Below, in pieces: positions 30,403 through 39,128 of a stretch of DNA of 64,000 bases. A program made the translations under genes and the position numbers. The notes below the pieces were generated by a model, which was not told where the DNA came from, did no database searches, and was given only the letters and a program-made list of their open reading frames with translations. The first letter of the stretch is position 1. Every line of letters starts with the position of its first letter. Origin of the DNA: Acidipropionibacterium virtanenii. Lineage in GTDB: Bacteria > Actinomycetota > Actinomycetes > Propionibacteriales > Propionibacteriaceae. The stretch lies in the NCBI RefSeq assembly GCF_003325455.1, contig NZ_CP025198.1, forward strand, positions 1,116,001-1,180,000. Direction: 5' to 3'.

Positions 30403-31749
30403 GTGCCTTCATCACACCGTTCCCGTGGCCGGGGGAACACCTCCGACCCGCGCGAGGGAGGTGTCGACCTGAGTGTGGAGTCCTCGGCCAGGCCCCGGAC
30501 CGGTGCCGCCCAGCCCCGCTGGCCGTGGCCCGTGGTGACCGTGCTCGGTTGCCTGCTGGGGGTCGGCGGGGTGTGGGTCGTGCTCACCGGGCTCCTCGCC
30601 CCCGAATGGCTGGCGCTCAAGAACGCGCGGTTCTCCGATCTCACCCGTGGAGCGACCAGGTTGTGGCTGCTGGCTCACGGCGTCCCGATGACCGGTCTGG
30701 GTCTTCACCTCAGCCTGGCCCCGTTGGGCCTCACTCTGATCATCCTGCTGGTGGGGGAGCAGACCTGCCGTTACGGGACGCGGGTCATGTCGGCGGGTCG
30801 CCGGGCCTCCGGCCGGGGGCCGAGCACGCGGGCGGCGGGTCAGGTCGCCGCGGTGCACGCCTCGACGCATCTGGTCCTGGTGCTCCTGCTGTGCGGATCG
30901 GCGGGCGCGGATCCGTGGCCGAGGGGACTGGTCGGAGGACTGGCCGTGGGAATCGTCTCCGGGCTCCTCGGGGCGGTCAGGGGGGCACGACTCGATCTGA
31001 CCGATGAGCTGCCTGCGGGAGTACGGGGCATTCCCTCAGCCGCGACCGCGGGAGTCGCGATCGTGCTCGCCGCAGGTGCCGTCGCGCTGGCGGTCACCCT
31101 GCTGATGCACGGGGACCGTGCGATCGCACTGCATCAGAGCCTCGCCCCAGGGGGATGGGGCGGTGTCGTCCTGCTCCTCGTACAGCTGGCATGGCTTCCC
31201 GACCTCATCGTCTGGGCCGCGGCCTGGACTCTCGGCTCCGGATTCTCGATCGGAATAGGATCGGCCGTCAGCCCGTTCGCGGTGCGGCTCGGCATGATCC
31301 CGTCGATCCCGGTGCTGGGCGCGCTCCCCGGCATCGGCGCACCGGCCGTCGCCGTCCGTATCGTGCTTGCGGTACCGGTGCTCGCCGGCGCGGTCGCCGG
31401 AGTGGTGGTCGTGCGGAACAGGGACCGGACCGGAGTGGGACGATCGGTGGGCCTCGGCGCGGTGGCAGGCGTGCTGTCCGGCCTGCTGGTGAGCCTCATC
31501 GCTGTGTTCGCGAGTGGCGCGATCGGATCCGGACGGTTGATGCGTACGGGAGCGATGATGCCCCAGACGCTCGGCCTGGCCGTGGGACTGCTCGGTGTCG
31601 GAGGCGCCCTCGGATCTCTGGTGACCGCGCTGGTCCGTGATCACCGATCGCTGGAACCCCGGGAGGGCGGGACGGGCGGCTCCCACCGGATGCCGCGGCC
31701 CCGCAGCTGGGAGGACGAGGCCGGGGAGGAGACCCGGCCCGTCCGGTGA
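30403..31749 (+). CDS. PerM/DUF6350-family multi-pass membrane protein
   Basis: A 448-residue protein with about ten membrane helices and a soluble acidic/basic tail. The sequence and its place between sucCD and purN match the actinobacterial DUF6350 family, whose mycobacterial member PerM supports cell division. Recognisable segments are GATRLWLLAHGVPMTGLGLH and GSGFSIGIGSAVSPFAVRLG, followed by a small-residue helix and PSIPVLGALPG. The start is GTG 30403 with GAAGGAAGG upstream. It probably acts in envelope or divisome stability; direct evidence is lacking. Confidence 0.75.
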   Translation: MPSSHRSRGRGNTSDPREGGVDLSVESSARPRTGAAQPRWPWPVVTVLGCLLGVGGVWVVLTGLLAPEWLALKNARFSDLTRGATRLWLLAHGVPMTGLGLHLSLAPLGLTLIILLVGEQTCRYGTRVMSAGRRASGRGPSTRAAGQVAAVHASTHLVLVLLLCGSAGADPWPRGLVGGLAVGIVSGLLGAVRGARLDLTDELPAGVRGIPSAATAGVAIVLAAGAVALAVTLLMHGDRAIALHQSLAPGGWGGVVLLLVQLAWLPDLIVWAAAWTLGSGFSIGIGSAVSPFAVRLGMIPSIPVLGALPGIGAPAVAVRIVLAVPVLAGAVAGVVVVRNRDRTGVGRSVGLGAVAGVLSGLLVSLIAVFASGAIGSGRLMRTGAMMPQTLGLAVGLLGVGGALGSLVTALVRDHRSLEPREGGTGGSHRMPRPRSWEDEAGEETRPVR

Positions 31750-31797
31750 CCTCGGACGTGGATCTCCGGCTGTGAAGGTGCATACTGGTCACGCACA

Positions 31798-31941
31798 CGT
31801 GCTCCGGGGTCGGTGAAAGTCCGAACCGGCGGTGACAGTCCGCGAACCGTTTTCGATGTCGGGGGAACACTCCTGGCAGAAGGCGGCCGAACCGGTGGAA
31901 ATCCGGTACCGACGGTGAAAGTCCGGATGGGAGGCAGCACG
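31798..31941 (+). promoter_or_regulatory. FMN riboswitch (RFN element) of the rib operon
   Basis: The closing stem is CGTGCT (31798-31803) with AGCACG (31936-31941). All conserved RFN blocks are present: GGGGTCGGTGAAAGTCCG, ACCGGCGGTGACAGTCCGCG, GGAAATCCGGTACCGACGGT, then GAAAGTCCGGATGGGAGGCA. FMN binding is expected to switch off ribD-ribE-ribBA-ribH. In the 190-nt stretch to ribD a hairpin at 32012-32035 (CCGGTCGTG/CACGACCGG) may be part of the expression platform. Confidence 0.97.
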
Positions 31942-32131
31942 AGGGCCCGCGCGGCGACGCGCCGGAATCGGGGTGCGCGGCCACGCCCGCACCCGCATCC
32001 GGTGGCCGACGCCGGTCGTGTCACCGCACGACCGGTTTCCCGCGCATCTGCGGCCGGGCACGATCGCCCGCCCTGGAAGGGCTCTGGCAACCCCGGGATC
32101 CGTGACGCTGCGGACCGGGAAGGGGTGCCAG

Positions 32132-33271
32132 ATGGACCACGAGGACTCATGGCGTACATCCATGGAGCGCGCCCTGGAGCTGGCGGTGCGCGGCCCGGCA
32201 CCCGATCCCAACCCCAGGGTGGGATGCGTCCTCGTCGATGACCACGGGCTGATCGTCGGTCAGGGCTGGCACCACGGCGCCGGCACACCGCATGCTGAGA
32301 TCGAGGCGCTGCGCAGCCTCTCCCGCCCGGCAGCCGGACTCACTGCCGTGGTGACGCTGGAACCGTGCAACCACACCGGCCGCACCGGTCCCTGCGCACG
32401 CGCACTCATCGAGGCCGGAATCGCCCGGGTGGTGATCGGCCAGACCGATCCCAACCCGGTGGCCGCCGGTGGTGCCGCAGCTCTGGAGGAGGCCGGTATC
32501 CAGGTGATCCGCGGCCTGCTCGAAGATCAGGCCGTCGCGCTCAACGAGGACTGGCTCTTCGCGGTGCGGCACGGCAGGCCGAAAGTGGTGTGGAAGTATG
32601 CCGCGACCCTGGACGGCCGGTCGGCGGCCGCCGACGGGACCAGCCGCTGGATCACCTCGCCCCAGGCACGTGTCCAAGTGCACCGGGAAAGGGCCCGGTG
32701 CGCTGCCGTGATGGTGGGCACCGGCACCGCCCTGGCCGACGATCCCCGACTGACCGTCCGTGGCGTCGACGTGCCGCGTCAGCCGTTGCGGGTCGTGGTG
32801 GGACTCCGGGAACTGCCGGTCGGTGCGCAGCTGCGCTCGGAGGAGGCGCCCACCGTCCTCCTGCGGGAGCACGATCCGGCGGCGGTGCTGGCCGAACTGG
32901 ACCGGCGCGGGATCCGCCGGGTCTGGCTGGAGGGAGGGCCGACCCTCGCCGGGGCGTTCTGGCGCGCCGGTCTCGTCGACGAGGTGGTGGCCCATCTGGC
33001 GCCGGCACTCCTCGGTGACGGGGCGCCGGCCCTGATCGGGGCGGGGGTGTCGACCCTCGGTGAGGCCCACCGGCTGGTGATCGACGAGGTCTCGATGATC
33101 GGCCCCGACATCTGCGTCCGGGCCCGCCCCGACTGCGAACACGAACCCCGTTCTCGCCCCGGATCCCCGCCGCGCCCCGGATCCCGGCCGCGCCCCGGAT
33201 TCCCGCACCGCCCTGTCAGACCTCACCTCGATCCCCAATGTGGCGCACAGCGGCGCCCGGATCATGAATAG
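32132..33271 (+). CDS. ribD: bifunctional riboflavin deaminase/reductase RibD with unusual tail
   Basis: A 379-residue enzyme for the second and third steps of riboflavin synthesis. The deaminase domain has zinc ligands in TPHAEIEAL and PCNHTGRTGPC; the reductase domain has ATLDGRSAAADGTSRWIT and VWLEGGPTLAGAF. ATG 32132, with AAGGGG upstream, sits in the FMN-riboswitch leader. The conserved fold ends near residue 333. The last 46 residues are Arg/Pro/Gly repeats (SRPGSPPRPGSRPRPG), and the final 13 (DPQCGAQRRPDHE) are encoded inside inverted-repeat copy D, which also supplies the stop. That tail is probably an accretion. Confidence 0.95.
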   Translation: MDHEDSWRTSMERALELAVRGPAPDPNPRVGCVLVDDHGLIVGQGWHHGAGTPHAEIEALRSLSRPAAGLTAVVTLEPCNHTGRTGPCARALIEAGIARVVIGQTDPNPVAAGGAAALEEAGIQVIRGLLEDQAVALNEDWLFAVRHGRPKVVWKYAATLDGRSAAADGTSRWITSPQARVQVHRERARCAAVMVGTGTALADDPRLTVRGVDVPRQPLRVVVGLRELPVGAQLRSEEAPTVLLREHDPAAVLAELDRRGIRRVWLEGGPTLAGAFWRAGLVDEVVAHLAPALLGDGAPALIGAGVSTLGEAHRLVIDEVSMIGPDICVRARPDCEHEPRSRPGSPPRPGSRPRPGFPHRPVRPHLDPQCGAQRRPDHE

Positions 33272-33302
33272 GCCGGCACGGCCGCTGGACGCCACATTGG
33301 GG
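33233..33302. repeat. 70-nt terminal-inverted-repeat element, copy D
   Basis: Perfect 13-bp arms (CCCCAATGTGGCG and CGCCACATTGGGG) with a nested CAGCGGC/GCCGCTG stem. Its first 39 bp are the end of the ribD reading frame. The following 134 bp to ribE hold no gene, only purine-rich AGACAGACAG-type sequence near 33390-33420. Confidence 0.9.
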
Positions 33303-33436
33303 ACACGGCTCAGGGCATCGTCCCCTCACGGCGCAGGGACCGGCCGAACAGGACCCGGGGCGCGGACGCGGGACGCGACAGGCCACCGGAGACAGACAGT
33401 CAGCAGACAGACAATAGACACGGGAGAGAATCGGAG

Positions 33437-34069
33437 ATGTTCACAGGACTGGTGGAGGAGCTGGGCGAGGTCGTCTCGCTCGAAAGTGGCGCCGAATCGG
33501 CGGTGATGGCGATCCGGGGACCGCTGGTCACATCTGACGCCACATTGGGATCGTCGATCGCGGTGGACGGGGTCTGCCTCACCGTGACCGGCGTCGACGG
33601 CGATGTGTTCACCGTCGACGTCATGGCCGAGACCCTGGCCCGCAGCGGCCTGGGCCGGCTGGTCCCCGGCACAGAGGTGAACCTCGAACGCCCGGTGCCG
33701 GCAGGTGGACGACTCGGCGGTCATGTCGTTCAAGGGCACGTCGACGGCACCGCGCGCCTCGTCTCGCGCACTCCCGGAGATCGCTGGGAGACGCTGCGCT
33801 TCTCAGCCCCTCAGAAGCTGGCCCGTTACATCGTCGAGAAGGGGTCGATCGCGGTCGACGGGATCTCCCTGACGGTCGCCGCGACCGGGCCCGGCTGGTT
33901 CGAGGTCAGCCTCATCCCGACCACCCTGGCCACCACTGTGCTGGGCCGGCTGGGCATCGGCGAGGAGGTCAACCTCGAGGTCGACGTGCTCGCGAAATAC
34001 GTGGAATCGCTGCTGGGAGCCGCGTCGGGAGACGCCGACGCGCACGACGACGAAGGAGAGGCACGATGA
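33437..34069 (+). CDS. ribE: riboflavin synthase alpha chain
   Basis: A 210-residue riboflavin synthase, which dismutates two 6,7-dimethyl-8-ribityllumazines into riboflavin. Two lumazine-binding repeats are visible: MFTGLVEELGEVVSLESG with DSIAVDG-type SSIAVDGVCLTVTG, and GHVVQGHVDGTARLVS with SIAVDGISLTVAA. The start has GGAGAG upstream. The stop overlaps ribBA by ATGA. Codons 35-38 (33538-33550) contain the exact 13-bp arm of the repeat family (CGCCACATTGGGA), including a TTG leucine codon. Confidence 0.97.
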   Translation: MFTGLVEELGEVVSLESGAESAVMAIRGPLVTSDATLGSSIAVDGVCLTVTGVDGDVFTVDVMAETLARSGLGRLVPGTEVNLERPVPAGGRLGGHVVQGHVDGTARLVSRTPGDRWETLRFSAPQKLARYIVEKGSIAVDGISLTVAATGPGWFEVSLIPTTLATTVLGRLGIGEEVNLEVDVLAKYVESLLGAASGDADAHDDEGEAR

Positions 34070-35346
34070 CCGGATTCGCGACGATCGAGGAGGCCCTGGC
34101 CCAGGTCCGCGCCGGCCGTCCGGTGCTGGTCCTCGACGATGAGACCAGGGAGAACGAGGGCGACGCGATCCTGGCCGCCGGGACCGCCGGTGCCGAATGG
34201 GTCGGCTGGATGGTCCGCCACACCTCCGGCTACCTGTGCGCCCCGATGACCGAGGAACGGGCCGATCGGCTCGGCCTGCCCCTGATGTGGCCCTCCAGCC
34301 AGGACCCGCTGCGCACCCGCTACACGGTGTCGGTGGATGCTGCGACGGGCACCACCACCGGGATCAGTGCGGCGGAGCGGGCCGCCACCGCCCGCACGCT
34401 GGCCGGCCCCGATGCACAGTCGACCGATTTCATCCGGCCGGGCCACATTCTTCCGCTGCGAGCCCGCGACGGCGGAGTGCTGGAACGCCGGGGCCATACC
34501 GAGGCCGCCGTCGATCTGGCGCGCCTGGCGGGGCTGGAGCCGGTCGGCCTGATCGGCGAGATCGTCGACGACGCCGGAGCCTGCCTGCGGACCCCCGATG
34601 TGCTGGCGCTGGGTGCCCGGGAGCACCTCTGTGTCATCACCATCGAGCAGCTGGCCGCCTGGCGCCGAGACCACGACGACCTCCCGGCTGCCCCGGCCGC
34701 CCGCGTCACCGCCGGCGACGAGGCCGTCCTGCCGACCCGTCACGGAGAGTTCCGGGTCACCGGATACCGCGACCACCTCACGGGGGCCGAGCACCTGCTC
34801 CTCATCCCGAGCACCGGGCTCGGAGCCGATGACGGGGGTGCGCCCTGGGTACGGGTGCACTCGGAGTGCCTCACCGGCGACGCCCTGGGCTCGTTGCGCT
34901 GTGACTGCGGGGAACAGTTGAGCAGGTCCATGGATCAGGTCGCCCGGCACGGCGGAGCGGTGATCCTGCTCCGCGGGCAGGAGGGCCGGGGGGTCGGGCT
35001 GATCAACAAGATCGCCGCCTATCACGCCCAGGACGGCGGACTGGACACCGTGGACGCCCAGACCGCCCTCGGACTGCCCGTCGACGCCCGTGAGTACGGC
35101 GCAGCGGTCGCCGTCCTGGCCGGCCTCGGCGTCTCCGCGGTGCGGCTGCTCACCAACAACCCTGCCAAGATCGCCTCCCTGCGCCGGGCCGGTATCGAGG
35201 TGGATCCCCGCCCGCTCCAGATCCCGCCGCGCCCCGAGGACATCGCCTATCTGCGCACCAAGCGCGACCGGATGGGCCACCTCATCGAACTCGACGAGAC
35301 AGGTCCGGACAACACCGCTCACGACAACACGGAAGGAATCGCATGA
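34066..35346 (+). CDS. ribBA: bifunctional DHBP synthase / GTP cyclohydrolase II RibBA
   Basis: A 426-residue fusion supplying both precursors of riboflavin. The N-terminal 3,4-dihydroxy-2-butanone-4-phosphate synthase has [22 protein letters not shown] and [17 protein letters not shown]. The C-terminal GTP cyclohydrolase II (from about 215) has zinc cysteines in [20 protein letters not shown], catalytic [10 protein letters not shown] and LLTNNPAKI. All key residues I can check are present in both halves. It overlaps ribE and ribH by ATGA, so the block is translationally coupled. Confidence 0.97.
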   Translation: MTGFATIEEALAQVRAGRPVLVLDDETRENEGDAILAAGTAGAEWVGWMVRHTSGYLCAPMTEERADRLGLPLMWPSSQDPLRTRYTVSVDAATGTTTGISAAERAATARTLAGPDAQSTDFIRPGHILPLRARDGGVLERRGHTEAAVDLARLAGLEPVGLIGEIVDDAGACLRTPDVLALGAREHLCVITIEQLAAWRRDHDDLPAAPAARVTAGDEAVLPTRHGEFRVTGYRDHLTGAEHLLLIPSTGLGADDGGAPWVRVHSECLTGDALGSLRCDCGEQLSRSMDQVARHGGAVILLRGQEGRGVGLINKIAAYHAQDGGLDTVDAQTALGLPVDAREYGAAVAVLAGLGVSAVRLLTNNPAKIASLRRAGIEVDPRPLQIPPRPEDIAYLRTKRDRMGHLIELDETGPDNTAHDNTEGIA

Positions 35347-35834
35347 GCGCCAGAACCAGTACCACGGGGGACGCGGCCCCCGACCTGCACGGCGCTGACG
35401 GGACCGGCCTGCGCGTCGCCGTCATCGCCTCCCGGTGGCATTCGGTGGTGATGGACGGCCTGGTCGGCGGTGCGCTGCGCGGCCTGGCGGAGGCCGGCGT
35501 CACCGATCCGGAACTGGTCCGAGTGCCCGGATCCTTCGAACTGCCCATCGCCTGTTCCCGGCTGGCCGGACGGTTCGACATCCTGGTGGCCCTCGGGGTG
35601 GTGATCCGCGGCGGCACGCCCCACTTCGACTACGTGTGCGATGCCGCGACCGCCGGAATCACCCAGGTGAGCGTGAGCACCGGGACCCCCATCGGCTTCG
35701 GGCTGCTCACCTGCGACGACGAGGCCCAGGCCCTGGACCGCGCCGGACTGGACGGCTCCCACGAGGACAAGGGGTTCGAGGCCGCCCAGGCCGCGGTCGC
35801 CACACTGGCGGCCATCCGCGCGGCCGGATGCTGA
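35343..35834 (+). CDS. ribH: 6,7-dimethyl-8-ribityllumazine synthase
   Basis: A 163-residue lumazine synthase joining the RibA/D and RibB products. It has [20 protein letters not shown], the substrate loop [11 protein letters not shown], and [16 protein letters not shown] with the catalytic His. The tail [20 protein letters not shown] is as in icosahedral members, where Gly-x-x-x-x-K-G contacts phosphate. It is the last gene of the riboswitch-controlled operon; purN has its own promoter 46 nt downstream. Confidence 0.97.
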   Translation: MSARTSTTGDAAPDLHGADGTGLRVAVIASRWHSVVMDGLVGGALRGLAEAGVTDPELVRVPGSFELPIACSRLAGRFDILVALGVVIRGGTPHFDYVCDAATAGITQVSVSTGTPIGFGLLTCDDEAQALDRAGLDGSHEDKGFEAAQAAVATLAAIRAAGC

Positions 35835-35879
35835 ACCGACGTCGTCTCACGGACGGAGGTGCGGCGTGAACCGTCCTTA

Positions 35880-35885
35880 TACAGT
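35880..35885 (+). promoter_or_regulatory. purN -10 box, leaderless start
   Basis: TACAGT lies 6 nt (GAGGCC) before the GTG at 35892, so transcription would begin at the initiator. Confidence 0.55.
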
Positions 35886-35891
35886 GAGGCC

Positions 35892-36473
35892 GTGACCTTT
35901 CGTGTCGTGGTGCTCGTCTCCGGAAGTGGAACCCTGCTGCAGGCCCTGCTCGACGCCCGGGCCGGGAACCGGGCGTACGAGATCGTCGCCGTCGGCGCAG
36001 ACCGCCGGGACATCACCGGCCTGGAGCGGGCGCGACGCGTCGACGTCCCCACCTTCACCGTGCCGCTGGAGCGAGGCGGCGACCGGGCCGACTGGGACCG
36101 CGGGCTCACCGAGGCGGTCGCCGCCCACGAGCCCGACCTGGTCGTCTGCGCAGGCTTCATGAAGCTGCTCGGCCCCGCCTTCCTGGGACGCTTCGGCGGC
36201 CGGACCATCAACTCCCATCCCGCGCTGCTGCCCTCCTTCCCCGGAACCCATGGCCCTCGCGACGCGCTGGCGCACGGCGTCAAGATCACCGGGGCGACCG
36301 TCTTCATGGTCGACGCCGGGATCGACACCGGGACGATCCTGGCTCAGCGGGCCGTCGACGTCCTGGACGACGACACCGTGGAGACCCTCCACGAACGCAT
36401 CAAGGTGGTCGAGCGCCAGATGCTCGTCGAGGCGGTCGATCGCCTCGCGATGGCCGTCCCCACCACCGACTGA
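35892..36473 (+). CDS. purN: phosphoribosylglycinamide formyltransferase 1
   Basis: A 193-residue GAR transformylase, the third step of IMP synthesis, using 10-formyl-THF. It has VVVLVSGSGTLLQALLDA for the phosphate loop, catalytic Asn-Ser-His in TINSHPALLPSFPGTHG, and Asp in GATVFMVDAGIDTGTI. GTG 35892 is the start because the family begins here and a -10 box sits 6 nt upstream; the frame continues to 35859 without family sequence. A strong hairpin separates it from purH. Confidence 0.95.
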   Translation: MTFRVVVLVSGSGTLLQALLDARAGNRAYEIVAVGADRRDITGLERARRVDVPTFTVPLERGGDRADWDRGLTEAVAAHEPDLVVCAGFMKLLGPAFLGRFGGRTINSHPALLPSFPGTHGPRDALAHGVKITGATVFMVDAGIDTGTILAQRAVDVLDDDTVETLHERIKVVERQMLVEAVDRLAMAVPTTD

Positions 36474-36476
36474 CCC

Positions 36477-36510
36477 CGCGGCGGCCGGACCTCATGGTCC
36501 GGCCGCCGCG
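36477..36510 (+). terminator. hairpin between purN and purH
   Basis: CGCGGCGGCCGGACC, a TCAT loop and GGTCCGGCCGCCGCG form a perfect 15-bp stem. It may terminate purN transcripts or act as a partial attenuator for purH, which starts 38 nt later. Confidence 0.7.
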
Positions 36511-36547
36511 CACATGACAGCCTCATCCACCTGTGAAGGGATCTGAA

Positions 36548-38098
36548 GTGACCGAACGTCAACCCATTCGCCGAGCACTCGTCTCCGTCTATGACAAGAC
36601 CGGTCTCGACCGTCTCGCCGGAATCCTCGGCGCAGCCGGAGTGGCCGTCGTCTCCACCGGGTCGACCGCCAAGGCGCTGGCCGCGGCAGGTTTCGAGGTC
36701 ACCGAGGTGAGCGAACTCACCGGCTTCCCCGAATGCCTCGACGGCCGGGTCAAGACCCTGCACCCCGCGGTGCACGCCGGCATCCTCGCCGACCGCCGCC
36801 TCCAGTCGCACCGCGACCAGCTCGAGGAGCTGGGCGTGGCGCCCTTCGACCTGGTGGTGTGCAACCTGTACCCGTTCAGCCAGACCGTCGCCTCGGGGGC
36901 CGGATTCGACGAGTGCATCGAGAAGATCGACATCGGCGGGCCCTCGATGGTGCGCGCGGCCGCGAAGAACCACGCGAGCGTGGCCGTGCTCACCTCCCCG
37001 GCCCAGTACGACGGGCTGGCCGAGGCCCTGGCGGCCGGCGGCTACACCCCGGCCCAGCGGAGAGGGCTCGCCGCGAGGGCCTTCGCCCACACCGCCGCCT
37101 ACGACGTCGCCGTGGCCGGCTGGTTCGGTGCCCAGGAGGGTGTGGCCGTCGACGGCGTCCCGACCTTCGTCGGCACCACCGGCGAGCTCAAGGAGACGCT
37201 GCGCTACGGCGAGAACTCCCACCAGGGCGCGGCGGTCTACCTCACCCCCGAGGGCCCCGGGCTGGCCGGCGCCGAGCAGCTGCACGGCAAGGCCATGAGC
37301 TACAACAACTACGTCGACACCAATTCCGCCCGCCGGGCGGCCTTCGACTTCACCGATCCCTGCGTCGCGGTCATCAAGCACTCCAATCCCTGCGGCATCG
37401 CGATCGGCGCCGACATCGCCGAGGCCCACCGCAAGGCCCACGCCTGCGACCCGATGAGCGCCTTCGGCGGGGTGATCGCCACCAACCGTCCCGTCAGCGT
37501 GGAGATGGCCGAGCAGGTCAAGGACATCTTCACCGAGGTGGTGGTCGCCCCCGCCTACGACGACGGCGCGGTGGAGATCCTGTCGCGCAAGAAGAACATC
37601 CGGCTGCTGGTGGCCCCGGCGCCGGACCTGTCGGGGAACGAGCTGCGCGAGATCGACGGCGGGCTGCTGATGATGGAGCGCGACCTGTTCCAGGCCGACG
37701 GGGACGACCCGGCCAACTGGACGCTGGCCGCCGGCCGGGCCGTCGACGCCCAGACCCTCAAGGACCTGGACTTCGCCTGGAGGGCCTGCCGCTCGGTGAA
37801 GTCCAACGCGATCCTGCTGGCCCACGACGGGGCCTCGGTGGGCGTGGGCATGGGCCAGGTCAACCGCGTCGACTCCTGCAGGCTGGCTGTGGAGCGCGCC
37901 GGGGACAGGGCCGCCGGGTCCGTGGCCGCCTCCGACGCCTTCTTCCCCTTCGGGGACGGCCCCCAGGTGCTGGCCGACGCCGGCATCAGGGCCATCGTCG
38001 AGCCCGGCGGGTCGATCCGCGACGAGCAGACCGTCGAGGTGTGCCAGGCCGCCGGCATCGCGCTGTACTTCACCGGAACCCGGCACTTCTTCCACTGA
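36548..38098 (+). CDS. purH: bifunctional AICAR transformylase / IMP cyclohydrolase
   Basis: A 516-residue enzyme for the last two steps of IMP synthesis. The N-terminal cyclohydrolase (MGS-like) has [38 protein letters not shown] and [13 protein letters not shown]. The transformylase has [12 protein letters not shown], catalytic [11 protein letters not shown] and the ending [12 protein letters not shown] 36548 is preferred over GTG 36533 because AAGGG lies at the proper distance. It follows the purN hairpin; the next gene begins 3 nt after the stop. Confidence 0.97.
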   Translation: MTERQPIRRALVSVYDKTGLDRLAGILGAAGVAVVSTGSTAKALAAAGFEVTEVSELTGFPECLDGRVKTLHPAVHAGILADRRLQSHRDQLEELGVAPFDLVVCNLYPFSQTVASGAGFDECIEKIDIGGPSMVRAAAKNHASVAVLTSPAQYDGLAEALAAGGYTPAQRRGLAARAFAHTAAYDVAVAGWFGAQEGVAVDGVPTFVGTTGELKETLRYGENSHQGAAVYLTPEGPGLAGAEQLHGKAMSYNNYVDTNSARRAAFDFTDPCVAVIKHSNPCGIAIGADIAEAHRKAHACDPMSAFGGVIATNRPVSVEMAEQVKDIFTEVVVAPAYDDGAVEILSRKKNIRLLVAPAPDLSGNELREIDGGLLMMERDLFQADGDDPANWTLAAGRAVDAQTLKDLDFAWRACRSVKSNAILLAHDGASVGVGMGQVNRVDSCRLAVERAGDRAAGSVAASDAFFPFGDGPQVLADAGIRAIVEPGGSIRDEQTVEVCQAAGIALYFTGTRHFFH

Positions 38099-38101
38099 TC
38101 C

Positions 38102-39028
38102 GTGCTGCCTCCACGCGACGCGATCACGGTGGCGCTGGGCCGCCAGGCCCTGAGCCTGGCGGCCCGCGTCCTGCGCGACGCCGGTCGGCGAACCGTCCTG
38201 GTGCCGGCCTACTGCTGCCAGACGATGGTGACTCCCTGGGAGTTGGAGGGGATGGCGGTGGACCGGGTGCCGGTCGGGCCCGACCTGCTGATGTCGGCGG
38301 ACGAGCTGGCTCGGCGGGTCCGGTACCGCCTGGATCGCGGCGAGATCCCGGCGGTGCTGCACTGCGAGACCTTCGGCGTGCGAGCCGGGACCTCGCTGCG
38401 ATCCGTACTCGACGGAGCCGCGGCCGGCGGCGTCCCGGTGGTGGTTGACCGCACCCATTCCTTCCTGGGTGGACGCGGAGAACCGGGGTGGATCGAAGTG
38501 GTGAGCACCCGCAAGCTGTTCGCGCTGCCCGAGGTCGGGTGGATCTGTGGGTTGCCTCGGGGGGAGGATGACGGCCGTCAACCCCGCGGCCGTCTCGACG
38601 ACCGCCTCACCCGGGCTCGGGAACAGTTCCTGGCCGAGCCCGGCGTCGACTCCTTCGAGGCCGCCGAGGATCTCGCCGACGAGGCGTGGACACCGGTGCC
38701 TCCCCACCCTGACGCCCTGTCGGCCCTGTCCGGCCTCGATACGGAGAAGTTCGCCCGGAGGATCCTGAAGACCCGTCGACGGGTTGCCGAACGAGTCCCC
38801 CGCCTTGACGTCGTCAACCCCGGGGCGGTGTGCCCACTGGTGATCCGGGACCCGCACGCCGACGAGCTGGCCGATGAACTGTTCCGTCACGGCATGGTGG
38901 GCCCGATCCACTGGGACCGGCCCGAACACCTGCCTGCCGGGGCCGCCTGGCCCGAGAGGATACTGTGCCTGCCCACGGTCCTCGATGAGTCGCAGGTCGA
39001 GCTCGTCGCCGAGGTGCTGAGCCCCTGA
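38102..39028 (+). CDS. PLP-fold (DegT/aspartate-aminotransferase-like) protein of unknown role
   Basis: A 308-residue protein resembling the large domain of fold-type I PLP enzymes. VLVPAYCCQTMVTPWELEG corresponds to the DegT/AHBA-synthase cofactor-binding start, VVVDRTHSFLGGRG to the Asp-x-x-His strand and VVSTRKLFALPEVGWICG to the Lys loop. It is shorter than a typical 370-400-residue DegT protein. It starts at GTG 38102, 3 nt after purH, with no clear ribosome site, so coupling to purH is likely. The substrate is unknown; a sugar aminotransferase role is possible but unsupported by neighbours. Confidence 0.6.
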   Translation: MLPPRDAITVALGRQALSLAARVLRDAGRRTVLVPAYCCQTMVTPWELEGMAVDRVPVGPDLLMSADELARRVRYRLDRGEIPAVLHCETFGVRAGTSLRSVLDGAAAGGVPVVVDRTHSFLGGRGEPGWIEVVSTRKLFALPEVGWICGLPRGEDDGRQPRGRLDDRLTRAREQFLAEPGVDSFEAAEDLADEAWTPVPPHPDALSALSGLDTEKFARRILKTRRRVAERVPRLDVVNPGAVCPLVIRDPHADELADELFRHGMVGPIHWDRPEHLPAGAAWPERILCLPTVLDESQVELVAEVLSP

Positions 39029-39128
39029 CCTGCCGGGCGGTGGCCGCGGACCGTCAACGGTTGTCCATGGCAGGATGGGGACGGCGTCGGGTGCAAGTGG
39101 CGCCTGATCGATCGCGGACAGGAGAGTG

